Origin: Planctomycetales bacterium
Lineage (GTDB): Bacteria > Planctomycetota > Planctomycetia > Isosphaerales > Isosphaeraceae
Assembly (NCBI GenBank): GCA_027451885.1
Contig: DAIDHX010000058.1
Coordinates: 1-62,757 of the forward strand
DNA: 62,757 bases
Reading direction: 5' to 3'
Below are positions 54,974 through 62,757 of the stretch, one piece after another (within the stretch, counting starts at the first letter, position 1; every line of letters begins with the position of its first letter). Position numbers and translations under genes: made by a program. The notes below the pieces were generated by a model, which made no database searches, had not been told where the DNA came from, and was given only the letters and a program-made list of their open reading frames with translations.

Positions 54974-55450
54974 GGCCCACCCCCCCCAGCGCGGTCGATC
55001 CCATTCGCGATTCTCGTGCGGACGCGGGGCTTGCAAACTGGAATTGGGCCTAATTATAGCCGGTTGCTGGATTAAGGGTTCACTTGCCCCCAAAAAAAAC
55101 GTGATCGCGGCGTGACACGGCGTGTCGGCGGCCGTACTGGAAAGCGAGCAAGACAAAGAGGCAAAACCCACGCCCGGGCTCACGCAACGGGCATTGTTTT
55201 AAGTCTCGGGCCATGGCCTCAGGGCCCCGTCCGCCCGAGTGACGGCTGGTCGGCCGGCGCATGGCTGCTTAGGAGCGGTCATGCCCCGGAAACGATGTCG
55301 TTTCGCCGGCCGACCCCATCTCGCCGGGGGCGGTCCTGGTGCAGCGTCCGCGCAGCTCCTCTTGGCGTTCATGCGCTGTGAATGTACCCTCAGGGAATAA
55401 TCGCCCGTCCCTGTTTCGCGGGCGGCGAACCCCTCTGAGCGGTGAGCGCG
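54974..55450. other. Intergenic region upstream of sigma factor and ferredoxin genes
   Basis: A 477-base divergent gap. It holds a poly-A run (55087-55096) and a CGCCCG/CGGGCG inverted repeat (55402-55407 and 55419-55424) shortly before the ferredoxin start. Both promoters must lie here but none is defined. Several overlapping short frames look spurious. Confidence 0.35.
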
Positions 55451-55681
55451 ATGGCCGATCGGGACCGAAAAGTCGAGCAGAATTCTCCCGGGCGATTCTA
55501 CGTCGACGACACCTGTATCGACTGCGATCTCTGCCGTGAAACCGCTCCCGCCAGCTTCGCGCGCGACGATCGCGGACGCAGAAGCTACGTCCAGGCCCAG
55601 CCCAGGGACGAGCTCGAGCAAGCCGCCTGTCTCGCCGCGCTCGAGGAATGCCCGGTCGAGGCGATCGGACAGGACGGCTGA
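55451..55681 (+). CDS. [4Fe-4S] ferredoxin
   Basis: A 76-residue electron carrier of the single-cluster type: CIDCDLC provides three Cys ligands near the N-terminus, and ECPVEAIGQ the fourth Cys-Pro near the C-terminus. DDRGRRSYVQ lies between. The start may be the ATG at 55451 or a GTG at 55442. A partner oxidoreductase is not adjacent. Confidence 0.87.
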   Translation: MADRDRKVEQNSPGRFYVDDTCIDCDLCRETAPASFARDDRGRRSYVQAQPRDELEQAACLAALEECPVEAIGQDG

Positions 55682-55788
55682 TCCGATCCGCGATCGATCG
55701 GCTCGCAGGCTTGCTCCGTGATCGCTCCGCGTTTAACTTACCTCGGTCCCACGACCTTTTCCTCAAGCCCCCCTGGAATGATTCGGAT

Positions 55789-56748
55789 ATGACGACGGCA
55801 CGCGCGCATCTGGTCGATCCACACGTTACGCGTTGGTATCACTGCGTGATTCGCTGCATCCGCAGGGCCCATCTGCTCGCCGATGGTTCGCAGAATCGCA
55901 AGCTCTGGCTCGAGCGGCGGTTACAGGAGCTCACCGAAGTCTTTGCGATCTCGGTGGGGAGCTACGTCATCGTGGACAATCATTTGCATGTCCTGGTGCG
56001 GCTCGACCCCAACGCGGCGGATCGCTGGTCGAACGAGGAAGTCTTCAAACGCTGGGGGCGGATTTTCCCGCCGCGGGCGAAGACGCGAGAGGTGCTTGCG
56101 GTCTCCCGCGAGTGGATCAAGCAGTGTGCGCGGACGCCGGGCGTGCTCGAGCAAACGCGCGACCGGCTGCGGAGCCTGGGCTGGTTCATGAAATGCCTCA
56201 AGGAGCCGCTGTCGCGCGCGTCGAATCGCGAGGATCAGGTGCGCGGCCCCTTCTTCGAGGGTCGCTTCAAAAGCGTGGCCATCCCCGACACGTTCACGCT
56301 GCTGGCCACCAGCGCGTTCATCGACCTGGTGCCGATCGTGGCGGGGATCGCGAACGATCCCGAATCCACCCGCTACACGTCGATCCGGGCCCGGCTCGAT
56401 CACGTCCGATCCCTGCGTCGCATCAAGGATCTGAAGAGCTCGCGAGGCGCCACGGGCGCAGCCCTGAAGGCGAGCGCGGGTCTCGAGCAAGATCTCTGGC
56501 TCTGCCCGATCCTCGATCGCGGAACCGGGACTCGCCGCGAGGGTATGTTCAACGGCGTCTCGCTCGGAAGTTACGAATTACTCCTGGATTACTCGAGCCG
56601 CCTGCTGCGCGAGGGACAGGCCACGCTTCCACGCGAGCTTACCGGCGTGCTTGAGCTCCTTGAGATCACACCCGAGAAATGGCAAGCCAGGCTGGCAAAA
56701 CTGCGGCGGCAACATACGAAAAGCGGCTATCTCGCCACCCTGACCTAA
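55789..56748 (+). CDS. RAYT-like transposase (REP-associated tyrosine transposase, Y1 type)
   Basis: A 319-residue HUH-type transposase-like protein. DPHVTRWYHCVIRCIRRAHL is the family N-terminus; the HUH motif is VDNHLHVLVRLD, and the region GPFFEGRFKSVAIPD with the following helix is typical of RAYT-like proteins (FWEGRF/KS). The catalytic Tyr should lie in one of the mid-protein helices and was not assigned. Length is above IS200 transposases (about 150) and in the RAYT range. There are no obvious IS ends; it is followed by a REP-like hairpin (56769-56800). Probably a domesticated single-copy gene. Confidence 0.8.
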   Translation: MTTARAHLVDPHVTRWYHCVIRCIRRAHLLADGSQNRKLWLERRLQELTEVFAISVGSYVIVDNHLHVLVRLDPNAADRWSNEEVFKRWGRIFPPRAKTREVLAVSREWIKQCARTPGVLEQTRDRLRSLGWFMKCLKEPLSRASNREDQVRGPFFEGRFKSVAIPDTFTLLATSAFIDLVPIVAGIANDPESTRYTSIRARLDHVRSLRRIKDLKSSRGATGAALKASAGLEQDLWLCPILDRGTGTRREGMFNGVSLGSYELLLDYSSRLLREGQATLPRELTGVLELLEITPEKWQARLAKLRRQHTKSGYLATLT

Positions 56749-56768
56749 GCCCAGAACCGCGAAGTCCA

Positions 56769-56800
56769 GACGGCCAGGCTCAGGCAAGAGCCTGGTCGTC
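56769..56800. repeat. REP-like hairpin beside the RAYT gene
   Basis: GACGGCCAGGCTC and GAGCCTGGTCGTC flank a 6-base loop (AGGCAA); 12 of 13 positions pair. It starts 20 bases after the transposase stop and overlaps the 3' end of the convergent gene. It may be the transposase's REP substrate, a bidirectional terminator, or both. Confidence 0.6.
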
Positions 56801-57166
56801 CACCCCCTTGCCATTCACTGCCTTGCCGTCGTCCCAGCGAACTTCGATCGGGCATCGCCGCGCTGAGAGCGGCCAAAAGCGTCCGCCGCCGATCTGGACC
56901 CAACCGCCTCGCTTCTTCCCCTCGGGTTCGAGCGCTTCGATTCGGTAGATCATCCGCGTGCTTGTTGCATCCCTGGAGAAGGGATTCCCCCAGAAATAGA
57001 GCCGCTCACGCTTCCGCTCAAGCCGCATTCCCCCGCTTTCAAGCCATTCCTCAAGCGCCCGGGGAGCAACCCGAAGCCGGAAGTGAAAGGCTGAGAGCAT
57101 CATGGCAACCCAGCACGGAAACACCACGAACAGGAAAATGAGCCCGAGAAACCGATTCAGATCCAT
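56780..57166 (-). CDS. Small membrane-anchored protein of unknown function
   Basis: A 128-residue protein with one N-terminal helix (GLIFLFVVFPCWVAMMLSAF) and a basic/aromatic soluble part (FRLRVAPRALEEWLESGGMR, LYFWGNPF). The C-terminal residues are encoded within the REP-like hairpin, so the natural stop may have been altered by insertion. Convergent with the RAYT gene. No family recognised. Confidence 0.65.
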   Translation of the reverse strand: MDLNRFLGLIFLFVVFPCWVAMMLSAFHFRLRVAPRALEEWLESGGMRLERKRERLYFWGNPFSRDATSTRMIYRIEALEPEGKKRGGWVQIGGGRFWPLSARRCPIEVRWDDGKAVNGKGVDDQALA

Positions 57167-57694
57167 GAGCGTGGCCCTCCCCGTCTCGTATTCGCGGAGC
57201 CGCAGCGCTTATTGGATCAAGGCTTGCTCATGGAATGGAAGCAGGCTCCGGAATGGGTCGCGGACCCGCTCGGGCGTTGCAAGGCGGAAGGGCCAAACGA
57301 GGGTCAGGCCGCATCGACGGCATGCGTCGTTCCCAAGGCCGCATCCAGGGATCATATCGTTACCTCGGAAGCGCCCCCTTCCCTCGGGACCCTCCTTTCC
57401 AGGACGATCTCCGTGCTTCCTTCGCATTCGCGATGTTCCCCGACAGGACTCTTGACACGCTGCCGTTAAGTCATTAGGACTATAGAAATCGATGGCACGT
57501 TCGATGCCGTCGACCTGGCCCTGACCGCGTTCGGTCCACTCAGGTCCCAAGGATCTGCTATATGCGAAGCCTCAAGCCTCAAGCCTCAAGCTCCAAGCCT
57601 CAAGGGGACTGATTGCACTCAATCGTGTTCGGCCCGAAGAACGTTCGAGTGCCGCGGTCTGATTGCGAGGAACGTTGAATCTCTCAGGGCTTGC
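57167..57694. other. Intergenic region with heptamer repeats
   Basis: A 528-base gap. Five tandem 7-base units, mostly AAGCCTC, lie at 57567-57601. The part from 57470 on is lower in GC. No convincing gene on either strand; short frames around 57200-57550 appear spurious. Confidence 0.4.
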
Positions 57695-58213
57695 GTGTCG
57701 TCGGCACGCTATACCTATTCCGCCCTCAGGCTTGGGAGCAGGCGCAAGTCCAAACGGTTTAATTTGCTAGTTCATCCGCTCCTCATCTTCGCCGTGATAT
57801 TTGGGGATCTATCTCGATCCTTGGCCGTAAATGTAACAATCGCTACACCAACCAGCGGACAGATCTTCCAACCTGGTGCGGTTGTAACGGGCGCCGGAAC
57901 GTTCAGCACGTCCAACGAGCCCATCGTGGACATGGTTCAGCTCTACACGGTTCGCAATAAACCAGATCCGAACAACGGCGGTGTCACGATCGATTCCCAG
58001 TGGGCAACGATCAGCAATCTCAAGGGCGACTACACGAAAGGCTCAGGGGACTGGGCGACAAATTCGACACAGGAGCTGAACGCTCCGAGATCGAGGAGTA
58101 TTACGTTCTATTTCACGGTGATCCCCTACCATAATGGAGCCAAGCCATACGTAAAGACCGTCGGGGGTACTTATTACGCCGATGTATCGCTTGTGGTTCA
58201 GGCCCCGCCATGA
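57695..58213 (+). CDS. Secreted protein of unknown function
   Basis: A 172-residue protein beginning at GTG, with a basic N-terminus (RRKSKR) and a hydrophobic segment (LLVHPLLIFAVIFGDL, residues about 25-40), then an Ig-like beta domain: VTIATPTSGQIFQPGAVVTG and later RSRSITFYFTVIPYHNGAKP, YYADVSLVVQAP. Lower GC than its neighbours suggests recent acquisition. The start has only a weak ribosome-binding site. Unknown function. Confidence 0.6.
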   Translation: MSSARYTYSALRLGSRRKSKRFNLLVHPLLIFAVIFGDLSRSLAVNVTIATPTSGQIFQPGAVVTGAGTFSTSNEPIVDMVQLYTVRNKPDPNNGGVTIDSQWATISNLKGDYTKGSGDWATNSTQELNAPRSRSITFYFTVIPYHNGAKPYVKTVGGTYYADVSLVVQAPP

Positions 58214-58303
58214 ACTGAGCCGGATAAAGAGCTCCCGGGTGTGCTGGAATCAGACCGATAACCATGCCGTTCGAGACCCTGGCCGCTTCGATTGCGAGAA
58301 GCC

Positions 58304-59065
58304 ATGAATTCGAGAAATGGGCGGATCTCCAGGGCGAGCGCGGTATACCTCCTGACTGTCCTTACGATGATCGCGGCAATCGCGCCTGGCTGCGGGAGCG
58401 GCGGCTTGTCGCCTCGGCCGCCCGGCGGTCGGGGTAGCTCCGATCCGAAGTCGCATGACTCCAACGCGCCGGCCTTGCCCAATGCCGGGGGTGGCTCCGT
58501 TGCCGGTGCTCATGGACAGGGCTCTCGGCCCGTCCCCGCGAACGCCCAGGTCAAACCCGCGAGTCAAGCAGGTTCGAGGAACAGGACCCGGATCATCACC
58601 AGGGATTGGCCTTCCTCCACTCCGGATGGGGTGCTTTCGGTCGTGCTCGCAACCCCCAAAGATGGGATTCATTGCCGAGTCGGGGATCAGTTTGAGTATG
58701 AGGGCGAAATCGAATATCGGGACAGGCGCCCGGGTCTCCCCATCGTCATCGGATACCTGACTCGAAACGACGCGATCTGCGACAGTAAGATGCTTGCACT
58801 CAAGGTGGAAACCGTCGAAGCGTCGAGGCGGTTGAGATTCCGTGGTTCCTGGAACATCAAGCCCGCCATCAAGCCTGGAAAATATGAGTTCGTGGTCTGG
58901 GCCTATCAGTTCTGGCAAGAGGATCCAGACCCAGGCAGTTCCGCCCCCAGGTCCGAGGAGCGCTCCGTGCGTTCGGAGCTCAGGGAGATCGTGGTCGATG
59001 CGTCGCACCCGGGCAAATCCTCATCGAAAATCGGCGGAGCGGCTCGCCGCGTTCACCCTCATTGA
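58304..59065 (+). CDS. Lipoprotein of unknown function
   Basis: A 253-residue protein. VYLLTVLTMIAAIAPGCGSG is a lipoprotein signal with the lipobox Cys at about 30. A Gly/Ser/Pro-rich linker of about 70 residues precedes a beta-rich domain (GVLSVVLATPKDGIHCRVGD, FEYEGEIEYRDR, KPGKYEFVVWAYQFW). The ATG at 58304 is preferred to an upstream TTG. Its 3' end overlaps the prepilin-like gene by 68 bases. Confidence 0.7.
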   Translation: MNSRNGRISRASAVYLLTVLTMIAAIAPGCGSGGLSPRPPGGRGSSDPKSHDSNAPALPNAGGGSVAGAHGQGSRPVPANAQVKPASQAGSRNRTRIITRDWPSSTPDGVLSVVLATPKDGIHCRVGDQFEYEGEIEYRDRRPGLPIVIGYLTRNDAICDSKMLALKVETVEASRRLRFRGSWNIKPAIKPGKYEFVVWAYQFWQEDPDPGSSAPRSEERSVRSELREIVVDASHPGKSSSKIGGAARRVHPH

Positions 59066-59936
59066 ACTGCTTGTCGTGTTGCTGGTCGTCGGCCTCCTGG
59101 TCGGTCTCGTGATCGCGGGGGTGTTGCGTGTTCGCGAGGCGGCAAGGCGCATGCAATGTTCGCAGAACCTCCATCAAATCGGTGTTGCCATCCAGAGCTA
59201 TGCGACCGCTCAGGGTTCGTTGCCGATGGCACATCTGCCCGAAAGCGGCCTCTCATTCCTCGGATCGATCCTGCCGTACGAGGGGCAGGGACCTCTGCTG
59301 GATCTCATTGCAAGCGGCGGAATCACGACTGCGCAGAGCGTCACGGTGTCGAATTACCTGTGTCCGAGTGATGGATCCGCGCCCCTCTTCGGCGGTGCCA
59401 CCAATTACGCCGGCAACGCGGGCTCTGGGGTGCAAACTTTTGGATACAACGGCGCGTTCGACACGTTCGGTGTCGTGACGCCAGCGAACTTCACGGATGG
59501 AATGAGCACGACCGCGTGTGTCAGCGAGTGGCTGGTCGGCCCCCCGGACGTTCTGAATCGCAATCCCCTTCGTTCGGTATTTCACACGCCGAGATCGTGG
59601 ATGGCGCCGGATGAGCTCGACCTCTTCGCGTCGGCCTGTCGCGATCTCGATCCCCTTACCGCGGAGCTGGCCCCGCCTCGCATCGGCTCCCTTTGGACCA
59701 ATGGAGACATGGGCCACACGCTCTATACGCACGTCCTCCCAATTGGGCAGCACACGTGCTTGAATGGCTCACTACACCAGGAAGGAGCGTGGACCTCGAA
59801 GAGTCTCCATCCCGGCGGGGCGAACTTGATGTTTGCGGACGGGAGCGCCCGCTTCGTCACGTCCGGCATCTCTCTGGCGATCTGGCGAGCGCTCGGCAGC
59901 CGCGCCGGGGGCGAGGTCGTGGGCGCAGACTATTGA
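58998..59936 (+). CDS. DUF1559 prepilin-like (type II secretion-style) protein
   Basis: A 312-residue planctomycete pseudopilin-like protein. AAFTLIELLVVLLVVGLLVG is the N-methylation/cleavage region (Ala rather than the usual Gly before Phe), followed by VLRVREAARRMQCSQNLHQI typical of DUF1559. The C-terminus has LHPGGANLMFADGSARFVTS, the conserved DUF1559 end. The ATG at 58998 gives a 17-residue basic leader before the cleavage site; longer frames extend over the lipoprotein gene. Very abundant family in planctomycetes, role unclear. Confidence 0.93.
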   Translation: MRRTRANPHRKSAERLAAFTLIELLVVLLVVGLLVGLVIAGVLRVREAARRMQCSQNLHQIGVAIQSYATAQGSLPMAHLPESGLSFLGSILPYEGQGPLLDLIASGGITTAQSVTVSNYLCPSDGSAPLFGGATNYAGNAGSGVQTFGYNGAFDTFGVVTPANFTDGMSTTACVSEWLVGPPDVLNRNPLRSVFHTPRSWMAPDELDLFASACRDLDPLTAELAPPRIGSLWTNGDMGHTLYTHVLPIGQHTCLNGSLHQEGAWTSKSLHPGGANLMFADGSARFVTSGISLAIWRALGSRAGGEVVGADY

Positions 59937-60101
59937 GTGACGCTGGCAAGGAAAGGATCGTCGCAGGTCCACCAGGGCGCTAGGACGGCGTACAATCCCT
60001 GATGGAACGATCACGAAAAGTGTCGGGTCGGAGCCGGGTCGCGTGCGCTCGATGCGATACGCGCAGGGCTTACGTGCCGGGGAGGGCCCCGGCGCTCTGC
60101 G

Positions 60102-62756
60102 CTAGCGCGGGGTCGCGTTCCAGCGCCTGACCTCAATCCGTTGGCTGAGGCGAGAGCCGAGCCGGTAGAGTGGGACCGCCGTGACGATCTGGTATCCATC
60201 CGGCGTGAAGGCGATGCCGCTCGATCGCGGGAACAGGCTGGAGTCATTCCCCTTGAGCGCAAGCAGCTTCCGCCCGGTCACGGCATCCCAGAGCCCGACC
60301 TCGGTCGCCTTCAAGCCATAGATGCTGGCGAGCCGGGTCCCGTCGGGGCTGAAGGCGAGCGTGCCGAACTCGCCTTGCACCACGTGCCTGAGCCGGCCGG
60401 TGCCAACGTCCCAGACCGCCAGGAACGATGACCGAGGGTGATTTATGTTCGTGCGCTCCGGGTCATACTGGTCGATCGCCGCCGCGAGTTTCTGGCCGTC
60501 GGGGCTCAATGCCATGCTGGGCGCAAGGGCGGTCAGCGTGCGATTGGCCGCGAGCTCGGGCATTTCCAGGCGAGTCAGCTCTCTGCCGGTCTCGGCATCC
60601 CAGACCCTTCCCTGCCACGATCGGTCGGGCAACTGAACGAATCCCGCCAGGCGCCTGGCCTGCGCATCGAGCACTCCATTCGTGCAATTCGGGATCGTCG
60701 TCAAGACCCGCCCGGTCGCAAGGTCCCAAACTTTTGTCTCCATCCGCCCGTACCGAACGTCCCAGGCCATCAGGCTCTTCGTGTCGCCTTTTGGCTCGAA
60801 CCGGATGGCGGCAACACGGGTGCCGTCGACGCCAAAGGAAGGATATGCGAAGAAGCCTCCTTCCTCCTCGACGTGGAAAAGCTCCTTGCCGTCGAGGTCC
60901 CAGACGATGAGGATGGCTGTGGCGCTTATGATCCTGGGCGGAGCATCCGCCGAACGTAACCAATGGCCCGCGGCGAATGCGACACGGTCCCCTCGGGGGC
61001 TCCATGTGACGCGTCCGAAGGTGAACTCACGGTCCTTGCCCGGTTCGGATCGGCCGAACGTGCGGATGAATCGGCCCTTCGCGTCCCAGAGCTTGACGAC
61101 GGGCGTGGGGCCACCCACCATGGCCGTTCCCGGTCTCACGAGACAGGCAACGAAGCGCGCGTCGGGGCTCACAACCACGCTGCTCAGTTGTCCCTCGGGA
61201 TCGAGCACGATGTGATCCGTGCTGTCCTGGGCATTCCAGATCAGGACCGAGCCATTGTTATCCGCCGCCATGAGGTCGCGGCCATTGCGGCCGTAGGACA
61301 GTGCGTACACATGGCGGATGGCATCCTGGTAGACCGCCGCGTTCTTCCCGCCGGCAACGTCCCAGACGCCGACCTGGCGCTGATCGAGCACAGCGGCGAT
61401 CTGTGAGCCGTCCGGGCTGAAAACCGGCGTTGCAAGATGGCGCACCGACCCAAGCGGAATGGTGAAGCGCGGGCGCGAGGTCCCGATATCCCACGTCTGC
61501 AGGATGTCCCCCGTGGGATAGACCGCAACGGCCGCCAGCGTCTTACCGTCGGGGCTGAAGCAGAGCGCTGCATCGTCGAGCAGGCCGGCCGTGGGAAACG
61601 TCGCGACCTCACGACCGGAATCGACCTCCCACAGCTTGACCTCCCTCGGGCCAGGGTTGCCATTTGCCTGGACCACGGCCGCCACCCGTTTGCCGTCTGC
61701 ACTGAACGCGGGCCTGGATCGATCCCTCGGGAACGTGCCCGGGATGGTCTGGATCTCGGCACCTGTTTCCGCGTTCCAGACGAGAAGCGCGGTCGCGGGA
61801 CCGGGTTTCTCCTCGGACCCAGGCTCGTGCGGACTGACCAGGGCCGCGAGCCTCTGGCCGTTCGGGCTGAACCAGACGTAGTAGTAAGGGTTATGCTTCA
61901 GCGTTTGTCTCACGATCTTGCGACCGGTGGCTGTCTCGACCACCAGGAGCACGTGCTCGTGTGTGCCGGCCGCCTCGTCGTATGTAAACATGACGATCGC
62001 CAGGCGTGAACCGTCGTGGTTCAGGACGGCGGCCTCTCCATCCGCCTCCGGATATTCGACCGTGGACACAACGCGCCCGCTCGCCACGTCCCACACATTC
62101 CACTTCACCACGAAGCTGCCCGAAATTCCCCTGTGCTGGACGGGGTGCCGCCCGGCAGCCGTGAGGTAGCGCGCGCCGTCCGCGCTGAACACGGGGGTGG
62201 AAGTCCAGGAATCGGTGGGTGCGAGAATGGTCCTTGAAGCCTGGTGCGATTGACGCATCCAGTAGTTCCACTCGAAACCGATGAGGTCCGGGTTCTCCGC
62301 CTTTTCGCGCGCGAGGAGAGTCGTCACCTCGCTGTGCCGGCCCCCTTCCCAGGCAGCCTGGATCAGGCCCATGTCGGCGGCGTAGAGAGTGCGGCGGAGG
62401 TTGTCGCGCGCGGCCTCGGCCTCGGTGCGGCGGGCGGTCGCGTCGTCGCGCTCCACAACCGCCGCCTGCTCGGCTTGCAGGGCGATCTGTCTCGCCGTGA
62501 GGGCGATCTGTTCGGCCCGGCGGGCGCGGATCGCTTGCCAGACGCTAAGCGCAGTGCCGAGCACCATCGTAACCGCGATCAGCGCTGTGGTCACAAGCGC
62601 GGCCCTGTGACGTTTCGCCAGCTTCTCCAGCCGATAAACCGCCGAGGGCGGACGCGCCTCGATGGGCTGTTCCTCGAGATATCTCCGCACATCCGCGGCC
62701 AGGCCGCTGGCAGTGTCGTAACGCCGCCGGCGGTCCTTCTCGAGCGCCTTCATCAC
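60102..62756 (-). CDS. WD40-repeat Ser/Thr protein kinase, partial (N-terminus off the right edge)
   Basis: The visible 884 residues begin in the C-terminal lobe of a bacterial kinase domain ([40 protein letters not shown]). A membrane helix follows ([20 protein letters not shown]), then a short coiled coil rich in Ala/Glu/Arg, and then about 650 residues of WD40-type propeller repeats with [61 protein letters not shown] and WDVGTGR blades. It is a planctomycete receptor-like kinase, probably with an extracytoplasmic sensor propeller. The catalytic core is outside this window. Confidence 0.93.
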   Translation of the reverse strand: MMKALEKDRRRRYDTASGLAADVRRYLEEQPIEARPPSAVYRLEKLAKRHRAALVTTALIAVTMVLGTALSVWQAIRARRAEQIALTARQIALQAEQAAVVERDDATARRTEAEAARDNLRRTLYAADMGLIQAAWEGGRHSEVTTLLAREKAENPDLIGFEWNYWMRQSHQASRTILAPTDSWTSTPVFSADGARYLTAAGRHPVQHRGISGSFVVKWNVWDVASGRVVSTVEYPEADGEAAVLNHDGSRLAIVMFTYDEAAGTHEHVLLVVETATGRKIVRQTLKHNPYYYVWFSPNGQRLAALVSPHEPGSEEKPGPATALLVWNAETGAEIQTIPGTFPRDRSRPAFSADGKRVAAVVQANGNPGPREVKLWEVDSGREVATFPTAGLLDDAALCFSPDGKTLAAVAVYPTGDILQTWDIGTSRPRFTIPLGSVRHLATPVFSPDGSQIAAVLDQRQVGVWDVAGGKNAAVYQDAIRHVYALSYGRNGRDLMAADNNGSVLIWNAQDSTDHIVLDPEGQLSSVVVSPDARFVACLVRPGTAMVGGPTPVVKLWDAKGRFIRTFGRSEPGKDREFTFGRVTWSPRGDRVAFAAGHWLRSADAPPRIISATAILIVWDLDGKELFHVEEEGGFFAYPSFGVDGTRVAAIRFEPKGDTKSLMAWDVRYGRMETKVWDLATGRVLTTIPNCTNGVLDAQARRLAGFVQLPDRSWQGRVWDAETGRELTRLEMPELAANRTLTALAPSMALSPDGQKLAAAIDQYDPERTNINHPRSSFLAVWDVGTGRLRHVVQGEFGTLAFSPDGTRLASIYGLKATEVGLWDAVTGRKLLALKGNDSSLFPRSSGIAFTPDGYQIVTAVPLYRLGSRLSQRIEVRRWNATPR

Positions 62757-62757
62757 G

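Overview
The window is a high-GC stretch from a planctomycete, most likely of the Isosphaeraceae/Gemmataceae type. The evidence is a DUF1559 prepilin-like protein, a giant WD40-repeat Ser/Thr kinase running off the right edge, a planctomycete-type ECF sigma factor, a secreted protein with an N-terminal LEPR-XLL-like motif next to a PEP-CTERM protein, DUF1573 and DUF1684 proteins, and a hopanoid operon. No rRNA, tRNA or CRISPR array was seen. Family names come from reading motifs by eye; no database search was run.

Layout. 0-3 kb: tail of a FetAB-type ABC exporter, then hslVU on the opposite strand. 3-8 kb: a secreted protein, an XRE regulator, a small conserved protein, and a divergent pair of related secreted proteins with different sorting signals. 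8.3-13.3 kb: a probable sulfite-oxidation module with a SorA-like molybdoenzyme, a SorB-like cytochrome c, a cbb3-type oxidase in which CcoN, CcoO and two further cytochrome c domains form one 875-residue polypeptide, and a 46-residue membrane peptide. 13.3-17.3 kb: a DevBCA-type exporter with a CecR-like TetR regulator and a palindromic candidate operator. 17.4-22.3 kb: holA, BON-domain proteins and a secreted transglutaminase. 22.6-26.6 kb: shc-hpnH-hpnG, making hopanoids.

27-40.5 kb is mostly housekeeping: sugar isomerase, four-S1-domain protein, RraA-like protein, nfo, ppk1-sixA, a two-gene arginine catabolic unit (arginine dihydrolase plus LOR/SDH-type ornithine cyclodeaminase, usually one fused protein in cyanobacteria), and a Rieske oxygenase. 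40.5-47.4 kb is the accessory region: 1.7 kb of repetitive non-coding DNA, then three 5'-truncated RHS modules that share core sequence and diverge afterwards, interleaved with small unknown membrane or secreted proteins. This looks like an orphan RHS-tip array.

47.6-54.2 kb: DUF488, an SMP-30-like lactonase, two glycosyltransferases, and a cobalamin riboswitch on the minus strand. The riboswitch precedes a DUF71 PP-loop ATPase and a BtuF-like protein that has no signal peptide and carries a C-terminal DUF5522 Cys cluster. 54.2-62.8 kb: ECF sigma factor, ferredoxin, a RAYT-like transposase with a REP-like hairpin, secreted proteins and lipoproteins, the DUF1559 protein and the partial WD40 kinase.

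The most notable items are the all-in-one cbb3 oxidase coupled to SorAB, the B12-riboswitch-controlled DUF71/BtuF-DUF5522 pair, and the orphan RHS array.
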